In this document: positions 34,614 to 43,068 of the stretch, one piece after another
Layout: every line of letters starts with the position of its first letter
How positions within the stretch are numbered: position 1 is the first letter of the stretch
Assembly: GCF_002744175.1 (NCBI RefSeq)
Contig: NZ_NKHF01000028.1
Span: 1-64,000, forward strand
DNA from: Pseudoalteromonas piscicida
Lineage (GTDB): Bacteria > Pseudomonadota > Gammaproteobacteria > Enterobacterales > Alteromonadaceae
DNA length: 64,000 nt
Direction of reading: 5' to 3'
The notes under the pieces: generated by a model
Told to the model about the DNA's origin: nothing
The model's input: only the letters and a program-made list of their open reading frames with translations
The model's database searches: none
Made by a program: the position numbers and the translations under genes

Positions 34614-35669
34614 ATGAAGCAAATTAAAGGACCCGCTATTTTTCTCGCACAGTTTGTCTCTGATCAAGCACCATTTAATGACTTTAATTCAATTTGTCAG
34701 TGGGCTGCTGGTCTTGGCTATAAAGGTATTCAGCTGCCGAGTTGGGAGTCGCGATTGTTCGACTTACAAAAAGCCGCTGAAAGCCAAGATTATTGCGATG
34801 AGATCACTGGTATTGCAGCCGAACATGGGCTTACTATTTCAGAGCTGTCGACGCACCTTCAGGGCCAACTTGTCGCTGTGCATCCAGCATATGACCAAAT
34901 GTTTGATGGCTTTGCACCTAGATCGGTGCATGGATCGCCACAGGCTAAAATGGAATGGGCCAAAGCTCAACTGATGCTGGCCGCCAGCGCCAGTGCCAAA
35001 CTTGGCTTAACCAGCCATGCTAGTTTTTCTGGCGCCTTGTTATGGCACACGTTTTATCCTTGGCCGCAACGCCCTAGTGGTTTAGTTGAACAAGGTTTTG
35101 AGGAACTAGCAAAACGTTGGTTACCAATTTTAAATCGCTTTGACGAAGTTGGCGTGGATCTCTGCTACGAGCTCCACCCGGGCGAAGATCTTCACGATGG
35201 GGTGACTTTTGAACGCTTTTTAGCGGTCACTAATAATCATCCTCGTGCCAATATCCTCTACGACCCCAGTCACTTTGTATTGCAACAATTGGACTACTTA
35301 GCGTTTATCGACATCTACCATGAACGTATTAAAGCGTTTCATGTGAAAGATGCGGAATTTATCCCCAATGGCCGCTGCGGTGTGTACGGCGGATACCAAG
35401 GATGGCAACAACGGCCAGGACGATTTCGTTCATTAGGCGATGGGCAGGTCGACTTTAAGAAAATATTCAGTAAGTTAACACAGTATGGCTTTGACGGTTG
35501 GGCAGTGTTGGAATGGGAGTGCTGTATTAAGCATCCAGAAGATGGGGCCAAAGAAGGCGCTGAATTTATCAACCAACATCTGATCAGACCAACTGAAAAA
35601 GCCTTTGATGATTTTGCTGGAAGTTGCACAGACACCGAACGCAATAATCAGATACTCGGCATAAAATAA
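34614..35669 (+). CDS. Sugar phosphate isomerase/epimerase-type TIM barrel (cytoplasmic)
   Basis: A 351 aa AP-endonuclease-2-like TIM barrel with the metal ligands in place: Glu in CYELHPGE, Asp/His in LYDPSHFVLQQ, His in FHVKDAEF and Glu in AVLEWEC. There is no signal peptide. Start 34614 is six bases after the Gfo gene; its ribosome-binding site is weak, suggesting coupling. It probably isomerises, epimerises or hydrates a keto-sugar made by its neighbours. Confidence 0.9.
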   Translation: MKQIKGPAIFLAQFVSDQAPFNDFNSICQWAAGLGYKGIQLPSWESRLFDLQKAAESQDYCDEITGIAAEHGLTISELSTHLQGQLVAVHPAYDQMFDGFAPRSVHGSPQAKMEWAKAQLMLAASASAKLGLTSHASFSGALLWHTFYPWPQRPSGLVEQGFEELAKRWLPILNRFDEVGVDLCYELHPGEDLHDGVTFERFLAVTNNHPRANILYDPSHFVLQQLDYLAFIDIYHERIKAFHVKDAEFIPNGRCGVYGGYQGWQQRPGRFRSLGDGQVDFKKIFSKLTQYGFDGWAVLEWECCIKHPEDGAKEGAEFINQHLIRPTEKAFDDFAGSCTDTERNNQILGIK

Positions 35670-35682
35670 CAGGACAACGACC

Positions 35683-36900
35683 ATGAATAATAATAATCAT
35701 AATCGCACCGTCTTTCAGCTCTGCTGCCTTGCACTGGTCGTCACGTCAATGACGTTTGCGATCCGCGCAGGGATCTTAGGGCAATTAGGCGAGCAGTTTG
35801 GTCTTACCGATACCGAACTTGGCTGGGTCAATGCTATGGCATTTCTCGGCTTTCCCGTCGCCACTATGCTAGGTGGCGCAATTTATAATGCCATCGGGGC
35901 GAAAAAACTAGTCGCCCTCGCCTTTATCTGTCACTTCGCGGGGCTGGTTTTAACCATTACCGCAGACGGCTTTTGGCTGTTGTTGATCTCAACATTTTTA
36001 ATCGGTTTTGCTAACGGCTCTGTAGAAGCTGGCTGTAACCCATTAATTGCAGAAATGTATCCGAAAAACACAACGACCATGCTTAACCGCTTCCACGTTT
36101 GGTTTCCGGGCGGCATCGTGATTGGTGCGCTGGCTTCCAACGCGATGACCGCATCGGGCTTTAACTGGCAATGGCAGGTCGCGTTAATTTTAATTCCAAC
36201 CATAGTGTATGGTGCCATGATGGTTAAGTCGCAATTCCCTGAATTTGACCGTACTGAGCACTCTACCACCAGCAATCTTAAGCACTTATTTTCACCCTTA
36301 TACCTATTTTTGATTTGCTGTATGACGCTAACCGCAACGACCGAACTTGGCACACAGCAGTGGATTGAACGCATATTGGGGGCTTCGGGCGCCTCACCTA
36401 TGATGATCCTTGCGCTGATCACCGGTTTAATGGCGCTAGGTCGCTTCTTTGCCGGGCCTATTGTGCACCGTTTTAATCCAACGGGGGTGCTGTTGGGGTC
36501 AGCGGTGTTAGCAACAGCAGGGATTTTCATGATGAGTCAAGCGCAAGGGTCAGCGATCTATTTGGCGGCCGTGCTATTTGCCTTGGGTGTCACTTATTTT
36601 TGGCCAACCATGCTGGGGTGTGTTGCAGAGTACACACCAAAAACAGGGGCGCTTGGTATGTCATTAATGGGCGGCGCTGGCATGTTTGCTGTCAGTATGT
36701 GGAACCCTGTGATTGGCAGCTGGATAGATTCAGCAAGACTCGAGGCGCAAGCAGCTAACTTAGGTTCTCAGCAAGCCGACCTGGTTGCAGGTCAAGCTGT
36801 GCTTGAAAACATCCTACTGTTTCCAGCAATTTTAATTGCCGCCTTTATCGGCCTTTACCTCTATATCAATAAAAATAAACGCGTTGAGAAATACGCGTAA
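35683..36900 (+). CDS. MFS sugar transporter
   Basis: A 405 aa inner-membrane protein with about 12 hydrophobic helices and the MFS loop GGAIYNAIGAKKLVALAF after helix 2. Conserved acidic and Asn residues (NGSVEAGCNPLIAEMYP) recall FucP/NagP-type sugar permeases. AGGACAA precedes the ATG. Placed between cytoplasmic and exported enzymes, it probably brings the periplasmically processed (keto-)sugar into the cell. Substrate is inferred. Confidence 0.9.
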   Translation: MNNNNHNRTVFQLCCLALVVTSMTFAIRAGILGQLGEQFGLTDTELGWVNAMAFLGFPVATMLGGAIYNAIGAKKLVALAFICHFAGLVLTITADGFWLLLISTFLIGFANGSVEAGCNPLIAEMYPKNTTTMLNRFHVWFPGGIVIGALASNAMTASGFNWQWQVALILIPTIVYGAMMVKSQFPEFDRTEHSTTSNLKHLFSPLYLFLICCMTLTATTELGTQQWIERILGASGASPMMILALITGLMALGRFFAGPIVHRFNPTGVLLGSAVLATAGIFMMSQAQGSAIYLAAVLFALGVTYFWPTMLGCVAEYTPKTGALGMSLMGGAGMFAVSMWNPVIGSWIDSARLEAQAANLGSQQADLVAGQAVLENILLFPAILIAAFIGLYLYINKNKRVEKYA

Positions 36901-36953
36901 TACCCTTTGTATTAAGTAGCAACAAGTAAAAAGTGAACAGACGAGGTTCCATT

Positions 36954-37649
36954 ATGCTCAACTCTATAAAAATGCTAACGCTGGCGTTGGCGGTTAGTTG
37001 TACGGCCTGCGCCAGTACCACTGACAACCAATTAAGCCCGCAAGAACAACAAGCCGGATGGCAACTGCTATTCGACGGCAAGGATATGTCGCAATGGCGC
37101 AACTTCAAAAGCGATACACTCAGTAGCAAATGGCAAGCAATTGATGGTGCCATGACGCTCACACAAGGGGGCGGCGGCGATATTCTTACCAAAAAAATGT
37201 ATCAAAACTTTGAGCTTCAGCTAGAGTGGAAAATTGCCCGAAAAGGTAACAGTGGGATCTTTGTACTGGCTGATGAAAAAGGCGGTGCTATTTACTCTCA
37301 CGCACCAGAAGTTCAAATTTTAGATAACAAAGAGCACCCAGACAACAAAATAGACTCTCACTTGGCAGGTTCCATTTATGACTTGTTCGCAGCGCCAAGT
37401 GCCGCTCATAAGCCCGCAGAAACTTGGAATCAGGTTCGCATTAAGATGCAAGATAACCACTTACAGGTTTGGCAAAATGGTATCAGCACAACCAGCATAG
37501 TTATAGGCAGCACAACTTGGAACACCTTAGTTAACAACAGTAAGTTTGCTACTTGGTCTGGCTTTGCTGAGGGTAAACAAGGCCATATTGGCCTGCAAGA
37601 CCATGGTGACCAAGTGTGGTTTAAAAACATCAAAATCCGGGAGCTGTAA
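36954..37649 (+). CDS. Exported DUF1080 (3-keto-disaccharide hydrolase family) protein
   Basis: From ATG 36954 (AGG seven bases upstream; a GTG at 36933 is less likely) it is 231 aa. The signal peptide with cysteines (LALAVSCTACAS) suggests a lipoprotein. The laminin-G-like domain starts GWQLLFDGKDMSQWRNF and continues ELQLEWKIARKGNSGIFV, APEVQILDN and GSIYDLFA. These are the PF06439 motifs, a family now linked to cleavage of 3-keto-glycosides. It directly precedes the GMC dehydrogenase (2 bp gap). Confidence 0.9.
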   Translation: MLNSIKMLTLALAVSCTACASTTDNQLSPQEQQAGWQLLFDGKDMSQWRNFKSDTLSSKWQAIDGAMTLTQGGGGDILTKKMYQNFELQLEWKIARKGNSGIFVLADEKGGAIYSHAPEVQILDNKEHPDNKIDSHLAGSIYDLFAAPSAAHKPAETWNQVRIKMQDNHLQVWQNGISTTSIVIGSTTWNTLVNNSKFATWSGFAEGKQGHIGLQDHGDQVWFKNIKIREL

Positions 37650-37651
37650 TC

Positions 37652-39331
37652 ATGGCAACATTTGATCATAAAGTATTGGTGGTTGGCTCTGGTGCAGGCG
37701 GTGCGATGGCAGCCTATACCCTCACTCAACTTGGCCACAAGGTTTTATTGCTTGAAGCAGGAAGAGACTACGACCCGAAAACAGAAAGCCCGATGTTCCG
37801 CCGTAACAGTGAGGCGCCGCTCATGGGGGCGGGCAACAAAGATAAGAACTTTGGTTTTTATGACGCCACAGTAGATGGCGGCTGGCAAGTACCAGATGAG
37901 CCTTACACACGCGCTGAAAATACGGACTTTTATTGGTGGCGTGCACGTATGCTCGGAGGCCGAACAAACCACTGGGGACGCTATTCGCTGCGCTTTAGTG
38001 AACACGACTTTAAGGGCAAAAGCCGCGATGGTCATGGCGCCGATTGGCCATTTGAGTACCAAGATATTGCCCCATGGTATGATAAAACGGAAGACATTGT
38101 AGGGATCTGTGGCACCAATACCGGCCTAGACGACATGCCGCCTTCAGCCCCTGGTGTGTTGCAACCACCGCCAACACCGCGCGTGCCTGAGTTATTGGTG
38201 GCAGCAGCTGCGAAAAAAATGGGGATCCCGGCCGTGCCAATGCACCGAGCGGTACTGACCCAAAATAAAGATGACCGCTTGGCATGTTTTTACGCCACGC
38301 CTTGTGGCCATGGCTGCTCGATTGGCGCAGCATTTCAAACTACAACCTCGCTAATTCCAATGGCAAAAGCCACCGGAAACCTTAAAGTGATCACCGACGC
38401 TATGGTGAAATCGGTCGCCGTAAATGAGGATGGCAAAGTCACGGGGGTGACTTACGTTGATAAAAAGTCTGCGCAAGAACATGCTCTCAACGCAGATGTA
38501 GTGATCTTAGCGGCTAGCGCCTGTGAATCTGCTCGTATTTTGCTTAACTCAAAGCACGCAAAACATCCCAAGGGATTAGCTAACTCAAGTGGTCAAGTTG
38601 GCCGCAATTTAATGGACTCTACAGGCGCATGGCTTGGCGCACAAATACCAGCGTTGAAAGGCAGGCCTCGTTATAACGAAGACGGTCATACTGGCAATCA
38701 CCTCTTTATTCCATGGTGGGGACACAAAGCCCATGAAAAAGGTGAGCTAAACTTCCCACGTGGCTATCACTTTGAAATTAGCAGCGGGTTTAATCAGCCA
38801 GGCTCTGGCGTATCGGGTAACAAACAAGGTTATGGCCCTGAGTTAAAACAACAAATACGAGATGCTTACGGCTCTTATGTGGGCTTTGCACTGCGCGGAG
38901 AAATGTTACCGAATAAAGACTCCTACATGGAAATTGATGAGCAGGTTAAAGACAAATGGGGGATCCTAGTTGCTAAGTTCCACTTCAAGTGGTCAGACAG
39001 AGAGCTCAAGCAAATTGAACATGGTCTTAAAACCGCGAAGCAGATCCTAGAAAACATGGGCGCTAAAGTCGGTGAATTACCGCCTGCCGAGAAAGCCATT
39101 TCTAAAGGTGGTGAGATCATTCATGAAGTAGGCACAACCAGAATGGGCAACTCACCAAAAGACTCTGTAACCAACCAGTGGGGACAAACGTGGGACTGTG
39201 ACAACCTATTTGTGATGGACGCTGGTGTCTTTGCTTCTAACCCTCATAAAAACTGTACGTTAACTATTATGACGTTAGCAATGCGCAACTCGACTTGGTT
39301 GGCTGAACAGATTGATAAAGGAGTACTATAA
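37652..39331 (+). CDS. GMC-family FAD dehydrogenase (glucoside 3-dehydrogenase-like)
   Basis: A 559 aa flavoprotein. The FAD motif VVGSGAGGAMAAYTLTQLG (9-27), GGRTNHWGRY, and the C-terminal GTTRMGNSP and NPHKNCTLTIMTLAMR with catalytic His/Asn are all present. It lacks a signal peptide. The next gene (1 bp overlap, TAATG) encodes a Tat-exported small subunit that likely carries it to the periplasm. This pairing is that of membrane-bound glucoside/gluconate dehydrogenases. C3 oxidation is inferred from the adjacent DUF1080 gene. Confidence 0.9.
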   Translation: MATFDHKVLVVGSGAGGAMAAYTLTQLGHKVLLLEAGRDYDPKTESPMFRRNSEAPLMGAGNKDKNFGFYDATVDGGWQVPDEPYTRAENTDFYWWRARMLGGRTNHWGRYSLRFSEHDFKGKSRDGHGADWPFEYQDIAPWYDKTEDIVGICGTNTGLDDMPPSAPGVLQPPPTPRVPELLVAAAAKKMGIPAVPMHRAVLTQNKDDRLACFYATPCGHGCSIGAAFQTTTSLIPMAKATGNLKVITDAMVKSVAVNEDGKVTGVTYVDKKSAQEHALNADVVILAASACESARILLNSKHAKHPKGLANSSGQVGRNLMDSTGAWLGAQIPALKGRPRYNEDGHTGNHLFIPWWGHKAHEKGELNFPRGYHFEISSGFNQPGSGVSGNKQGYGPELKQQIRDAYGSYVGFALRGEMLPNKDSYMEIDEQVKDKWGILVAKFHFKWSDRELKQIEHGLKTAKQILENMGAKVGELPPAEKAISKGGEIIHEVGTTRMGNSPKDSVTNQWGQTWDCDNLFVMDAGVFASNPHKNCTLTIMTLAMRNSTWLAEQIDKGVL

Positions 39332-40080
39332 TGAATACACCTGATCGCGTTGATTCTTATAAATATATCTCCGGTATGACGCGCCGCGAGTCGCTAAAAT
39401 GGTTAGGCTTACTGGCGGCAGGCTCTGCGGTTAGCTTAACCGCAGGTTGCAGTAAAGTCATAGAGGGGAAAAACCCGTCTTCAGGCCACTGGCCAGATCT
39501 TGAAATCAAGCCCGTTACAGCAACAGGTTATGGTACAGATCCAAATATGATTATGCCACCAGAGTCCCCATGGCCACTTACCCTCAGCGAAGCCCAACTC
39601 ACGTTAGTTGCCGTGCTTGCAGACTTTATTGTGCCAAAAGAAGGAAATCATCCATCGGCTTCAGAAGTACAAGTACCAAGTGTGATCGACGAATGGGTCA
39701 GCGCACCGTATCATGGTCAGCAAAAAGACAGAGTGACAATACTCCACGCGCTCGCTTGGATTGACGATGAGTCGACACTGCGCTTCAACAAGCCATTTTT
39801 GCAACTCAGTACTCCAAAACAGCGCGAGATAATGGATGATATTGCCTATTTTAATGCGCAAACACCTGAGCAATTTCAGCGTATTGGTAAAGCATTCTCA
39901 CGTTTTAAGGACCTAGTATTAGGCGCATACTTTTGCACCCCTGAAGGGTGTAAAGACATTGGCTATTTGGGCAATGTGCCCATTGCTGGTGAGTACCCAG
40001 GCCCAACTCAAGAGGCTAAAGCACACCTTGATGGCGTGCTGGCTGAGCTTGGTTTGAGCGAGTATGCATACCGTGACTAA
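39331..40080 (+). CDS. Gluconate 2-dehydrogenase subunit 3 family protein, Tat-exported
   Basis: A 249 aa protein whose N-terminus has a twin-arginine signal (TRRESLKWLGLLAAGSAV, then SLTAGCSK), possibly lipidated at the Cys. The C-terminal part (about 85-245; LSEAQLTLVAVLADFIVPKE, GCKDIGYLGNVPIAGEYPGP) is the gluconate 2-dehydrogenase subunit 3 domain. It is the small partner of the GMC enzyme and overlaps it by one base. No cytochrome subunit follows, so the electron acceptor is encoded elsewhere. Confidence 0.9.
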   Translation: MNTPDRVDSYKYISGMTRRESLKWLGLLAAGSAVSLTAGCSKVIEGKNPSSGHWPDLEIKPVTATGYGTDPNMIMPPESPWPLTLSEAQLTLVAVLADFIVPKEGNHPSASEVQVPSVIDEWVSAPYHGQQKDRVTILHALAWIDDESTLRFNKPFLQLSTPKQREIMDDIAYFNAQTPEQFQRIGKAFSRFKDLVLGAYFCTPEGCKDIGYLGNVPIAGEYPGPTQEAKAHLDGVLAELGLSEYAYRD

Positions 40081-40116
40081 CCCTTGAGTCATTTTATGAT
40101 GGCTAATCCCAAGCGA

Positions 40117-40141
40117 AGCAGAGTTAGACTCTGCTTTTTTA
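40117..40141 (+). terminator. Terminator after the dehydrogenase small-subunit gene
   Basis: AGCAGAGT/ACTCTGCT with a three-base loop and six T residues lies 37 bp after the stop at 40080. It ends the long operon, with partial read-through possible into the gene at 40155. Confidence 0.85.
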
Positions 40142-40154
40142 GTTTTAGGAAGAA

Positions 40155-41012
40155 ATGATGTTTAGAAAAATCATATTGTTTAAACAAATAATGCTGTTAC
40201 TTGCTTTTATTATGGCGCTGCCGCTGTACGCGCAAGCATCGTATCAGTCGTTACCTATAAGCGTGCAGCTATGGTCGGTAAAAGATGAACTCGCTGCGGA
40301 TTTCGACGGCACACTTCAAGCGCTTGCGAAAATGGGATTTGATGGTGTGGAATTTGCTGGTAACTTTGGCAACTATGCCGATAACCCAAGTAAACTAAAA
40401 CAAAGGTTAGCCGAACTCGGCCTAATTGCGAGCAGCGCCCACATCGGCTTTGACGCATTAGCCGAAGACAAACTAGCAAACACCCTCCTCTTTTACAAAA
40501 CCTTAGGTGTGTCGACGCTCTTTATTCCTTGGGATGAAAGAGCATGGGACAAAAACCAAGTACAAGCATTTGTAAAGCAGCTCAACCACGTGCACCAAAT
40601 TGCCAAACGTTACGATATGAAGATCGGATTTCATAATCATGAAAAAGAATTTAACGCGTACGCCAAGAGCACATTTTGGGATTATATCGCCACCAACACC
40701 CCTAACGATTTTCCGCTACAGCTCGATGTCGGCTGGGTGAATTACGCCGGTAAATCACCCAGCGATTATGTTAAGCGATATGCTGGCAGAACCGTGTCGA
40801 CACATATTAAAATACGCACTCATCAAGGAGATGACAAAAGCCCAATCATTGGCGAAAACCACTACCCGTGGAAAGCGCTCATCCAAACCATGCAGCAACA
40901 CGGTGGCACGCAGTGGCTGGTCATCGAACAAGAAGAATACCCAAGCGGCCTAACACCGCTAGAAAGCGTCGCCCGCTCAAAAGCGAATTTAGATAAGATA
41001 CTGAGTGAGTAA
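40155..41012 (+). CDS. Exported TIM-barrel sugar isomerase/hydratase
   Basis: A 285 aa protein with a signal peptide (IMLLLAFIMALPLYAQA) and a xylose-isomerase-like TIM barrel: VQLWSVKDEL, GFDGVEFAGN, IGFHNHEKEF, QLDVGWVNYAG and VIEQEEY provide the metal ligands. Export places it in the periplasm with the DUF1080 and GMC proteins, where it could hydrate or isomerise the elimination product. The start is either of two adjacent ATGs (40155, 40158) after AGGAAGAA. It follows the terminator by 14 bp. Confidence 0.88.
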   Translation: MMFRKIILFKQIMLLLAFIMALPLYAQASYQSLPISVQLWSVKDELAADFDGTLQALAKMGFDGVEFAGNFGNYADNPSKLKQRLAELGLIASSAHIGFDALAEDKLANTLLFYKTLGVSTLFIPWDERAWDKNQVQAFVKQLNHVHQIAKRYDMKIGFHNHEKEFNAYAKSTFWDYIATNTPNDFPLQLDVGWVNYAGKSPSDYVKRYAGRTVSTHIKIRTHQGDDKSPIIGENHYPWKALIQTMQQHGGTQWLVIEQEEYPSGLTPLESVARSKANLDKILSE

Positions 41013-41436
41013 TGCCCAACTAAGGGGTAAATAATTAGCTTGGCTAGAACATGAAACGCAGTGACAAAAGCCAAGCTTACTTTGTCCTGCTTTAGTTACT
41101 TGTAAGTTGAAAGCAGCCGACTGAAAATTTTCCCGCTTGATTGGCTGGTTAAGGCGAATCTACATAATCCCCTTGCAATTGACTGCTAAACTGATTTTTT
41201 ACTTCTGATAAAGCCACAAAGATGGAAATAGCGAGGGCGTCAATATTTTACCATTTAATAGCGCTACCAGGCCAGCCGGTGGTCGAACGCGCTAAACGCC
41301 CGACTACAAGCGTAGAGGATGTCTCGCACTACTTATAAGCGCAGCGCGAGGGGTTAATATTCAGAGGTTTATCCTTACGTCTGTCCAGCTGCGATTCAAA
41401 CTTGCTGGCCAACTGGTGTCGCCAGTACGGTGAGAA
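41013..41436. other. Non-coding spacer with a long-loop inverted repeat
   Basis: AGCTTGGCT (41037-41045) and AGCCAAGCT (41069-41077) can pair across 23 bases, 25 bp after the stop at 41012. It might be a weak terminator. In the remaining 360 bp I see no gene and no clear element. Confidence 0.4.
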
Positions 41437-42453
41437 TTATTTTATAGGTAAATCATAAGAACATCGCCGCGATGAACCAGCGAACACAGCTGAAATAAAG
41501 TGCTCGGCATTATCTACCCCGACGAATATATTTTTAACATTCCCCACAGGTTCAATCAGTTCAATTTCAACATTTGGAAAGCCTGAGTAGTTATAGCGCT
41601 TGATAGACTTAGCACGCTTTACAAACTCCATGTTCTTCTGAATTTTTGCTATGTTGCTTAACGGTATAACCAATGGCTGATAAAGGCCATAGCGAATAAA
41701 CAAATGATTTCCCACCAAAGAAATAGGCCGTTTTGCAACAGCGCGGTACTCCGCAAAGAAAAACACTAAACTAAATGCCGTCAGCAGAGTGGTGATATTT
41801 GCTGCGAATGGAGACCAGATAAAATGCAAAAGTAGATGCATAATTGGCATTTCAAACGCTATTAATAAAATAAAGCCAAGCAGATTGCTTTGTGCACCAT
41901 CTTTATTATGGTAAGTAAAGTGCTGCTCGCCACTAAAACTTTCTTGCTGCACTCGCTTAGAGAAAAGCGCATAGGTCCACATACGCGTTTCAAAACTCAG
42001 TAGCTTTGCAACAGGGCCATCACCCACATATTCTTTAATTGGCTTCTCAATGGCATGGTCGGGATCTTCACTCTTGCCAATGGCGGCTTTGATCGCAAGA
42101 TACACGGTTGAAATTGCGACCAGTTCAAAAGATAGAATAACAACCAAGACCACATAACGTCCGCTCTCAAGATAATGCCAAACCAGTTTGCTTTGCTCGG
42201 GAATAATGTAACTACCAATGAGCACCGCAAGGCACACTAAAACAATCGACTTCAACAAGGCTTCTTTTCTATCTTCAACACAGAAAAAGCAGACTATTGG
42301 CAAGACTATTAACGCATCTAACAGAAACAGCCATTCAAAATTTGCACTGCCGTAATCATTAAGCTTACCGTTTGATTGGTAATAGAACCCCCACCATAAC
42401 GAAATACAAACAAGAAATGTTAGGGGAAGTTTTGACTTAATGGAACGATTCAC
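41437..42453 (-). CDS. Uncharacterised multi-pass membrane protein
   Basis: A 338 aa protein of no family I recognise. Hydrophobic segments lie near 11-27, 43-58, 70-84, 101-123, 190-215 and 218-240, suggesting five or six membrane helices. A hydrophilic C-terminal domain follows (about 245-338; NIAKIQKNMEFVKRAKSIKR, NVEIELIEPVGNVKNIFVG), resembling a PH-like tail. AAGGAGG-type sequence precedes the ATG. It stands in a worn region beside a truncated gene and REP elements. Confidence 0.65.
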   Translation of the reverse strand: MNRSIKSKLPLTFLVCISLWWGFYYQSNGKLNDYGSANFEWLFLLDALIVLPIVCFFCVEDRKEALLKSIVLVCLAVLIGSYIIPEQSKLVWHYLESGRYVVLVVILSFELVAISTVYLAIKAAIGKSEDPDHAIEKPIKEYVGDGPVAKLLSFETRMWTYALFSKRVQQESFSGEQHFTYHNKDGAQSNLLGFILLIAFEMPIMHLLLHFIWSPFAANITTLLTAFSLVFFFAEYRAVAKRPISLVGNHLFIRYGLYQPLVIPLSNIAKIQKNMEFVKRAKSIKRYNYSGFPNVEIELIEPVGNVKNIFVGVDNAEHFISAVFAGSSRRCSYDLPIK

Positions 42454-42479
42454 TGATACCTCCTTATCTTATAAGCGTG

Positions 42480-42617
42480 TTACTTAGCGACTCTATTTAA
42501 CTGCAGTAAATCCCACTTGTTACCATAGAGGTCTTGAAACACCACCACTGTACCATATTCTTCAGCTCGTGGTTCTTCGTTAAATACAACTCCCTTTGCC
42601 CTCATTGATTCGTAGTC
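42480..42617 (-). pseudogene. 3' remnant of a VOC (glyoxalase/bleomycin-resistance) gene
   Basis: The last 45 codons read DYESMRAKGVVFNEEPRAEE, then YGTVVVFQDLYGNKWDLLQL and the stop. This is the typical C-terminal strand-helix-strand of VOC-family proteins, including the metal-ligand region (FQDLYGNKW). Upstream, where the rest of the domain should be, the frame runs into a REP-like palindrome (42619 onward). No remaining VOC sequence is seen further on, so the gene is truncated and the remnant is not expected to be functional. Confidence 0.7.
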
Positions 42618-42618
42618 A

Positions 42619-42669
42619 CGCCATAAAGATCGCGGCGTAAAGCCGCTCCTACACTCAAGCCTAAGCCGA
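42619..42669 (-). repeat. REP-like palindrome, copy 1
   Basis: A 31-base segment (42619-42649) is identical to one at 42824-42854. It contains GCGGC, five bases, GCCGC (42632-42646), and on the minus strand starts GTAGGAGCGGC, the form of REP elements in several gammaproteobacteria. A short CAAGCC/TAAGCC tract follows (42656-42667). Confidence 0.75.
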
Positions 42670-42823
42670 GAGCTAATCGCTGACACCCAACTCAAATTTG
42701 GCACTGCATTACTAGCATTATGCGGACAATAACAGGAAGTCTCGATAGCTGTTCGATACTACGCTTCGTTAGGCTAGCGCTTGAAGTAAAATGCGCTCGT
42801 ACCTGTAACTAAAGCCTATTTTT

Positions 42824-42892
42824 CGCCATAAAGATCGCGGCGTAAAGCCGCTCCCACTCAAGCCCAAGCCCAAGCCCAAGCCCAAGCCGCGC
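42824..42892 (-). repeat. REP-like palindrome, copy 2, with hexamer tract
   Basis: Identical for 31 bases to copy 1 and in the same orientation 205 bp away. The palindrome is GCGGC (42837-42841)/GCCGC (42847-42851). It is followed by five exact CAAGCC units (42859-42888), where copy 1 has two. Confidence 0.78.
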
Positions 42893-42901
42893 CAGATTGA
42901 C

Positions 42902-42970
42902 ATTTACAAAACCAAAAGCCAGAAAAACAGATACTTGGGGCTAATTTATATCTGGCTTCAAAATGTAAAT
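42902..42970. repeat. Nested inverted repeat, 69 bp
   Basis: ATTTACA (42902-42908) matches TGTAAAT (42964-42970), and inside it AAGCCAGA (42916-42923) matches TCTGGCTT (42951-42958). Together they can form a long interrupted hairpin. It lies about 100 bp beyond the tyrA stop; terminator, small element or both are possible. Confidence 0.45.
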
Positions 42971-43068
42971 TACGTTCCCAAATATTGGCCGAAAAACTTA
43001 ACTTCTCGGCGGGCAAACCATTTCCCACAGCACTATTTACCCTGTGGTTTAGAAGGCATATCTAGGCG

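Larger units (their letters stand above)
42705..43068. other. Non-coding spacer before the end of tyrA
   Basis: No gene is seen. It holds REP copy 2, a CAAGCC tract and a nested inverted repeat, described separately. CCACAG/CTGTGG just before tyrA's end is a weak hairpin. Confidence 0.5.

Noticed and set aside
35931..36530. 199-codon open frame on the minus strand
   Set aside because: It lies wholly inside the MFS transporter gene, which has clear family motifs and membrane helices; the reverse frame has no recognisable domain.
42619..42892. CRISPR array
   Set aside because: There are only two palindrome copies, and the hexamer tract has no spacers. The pattern fits REP elements.
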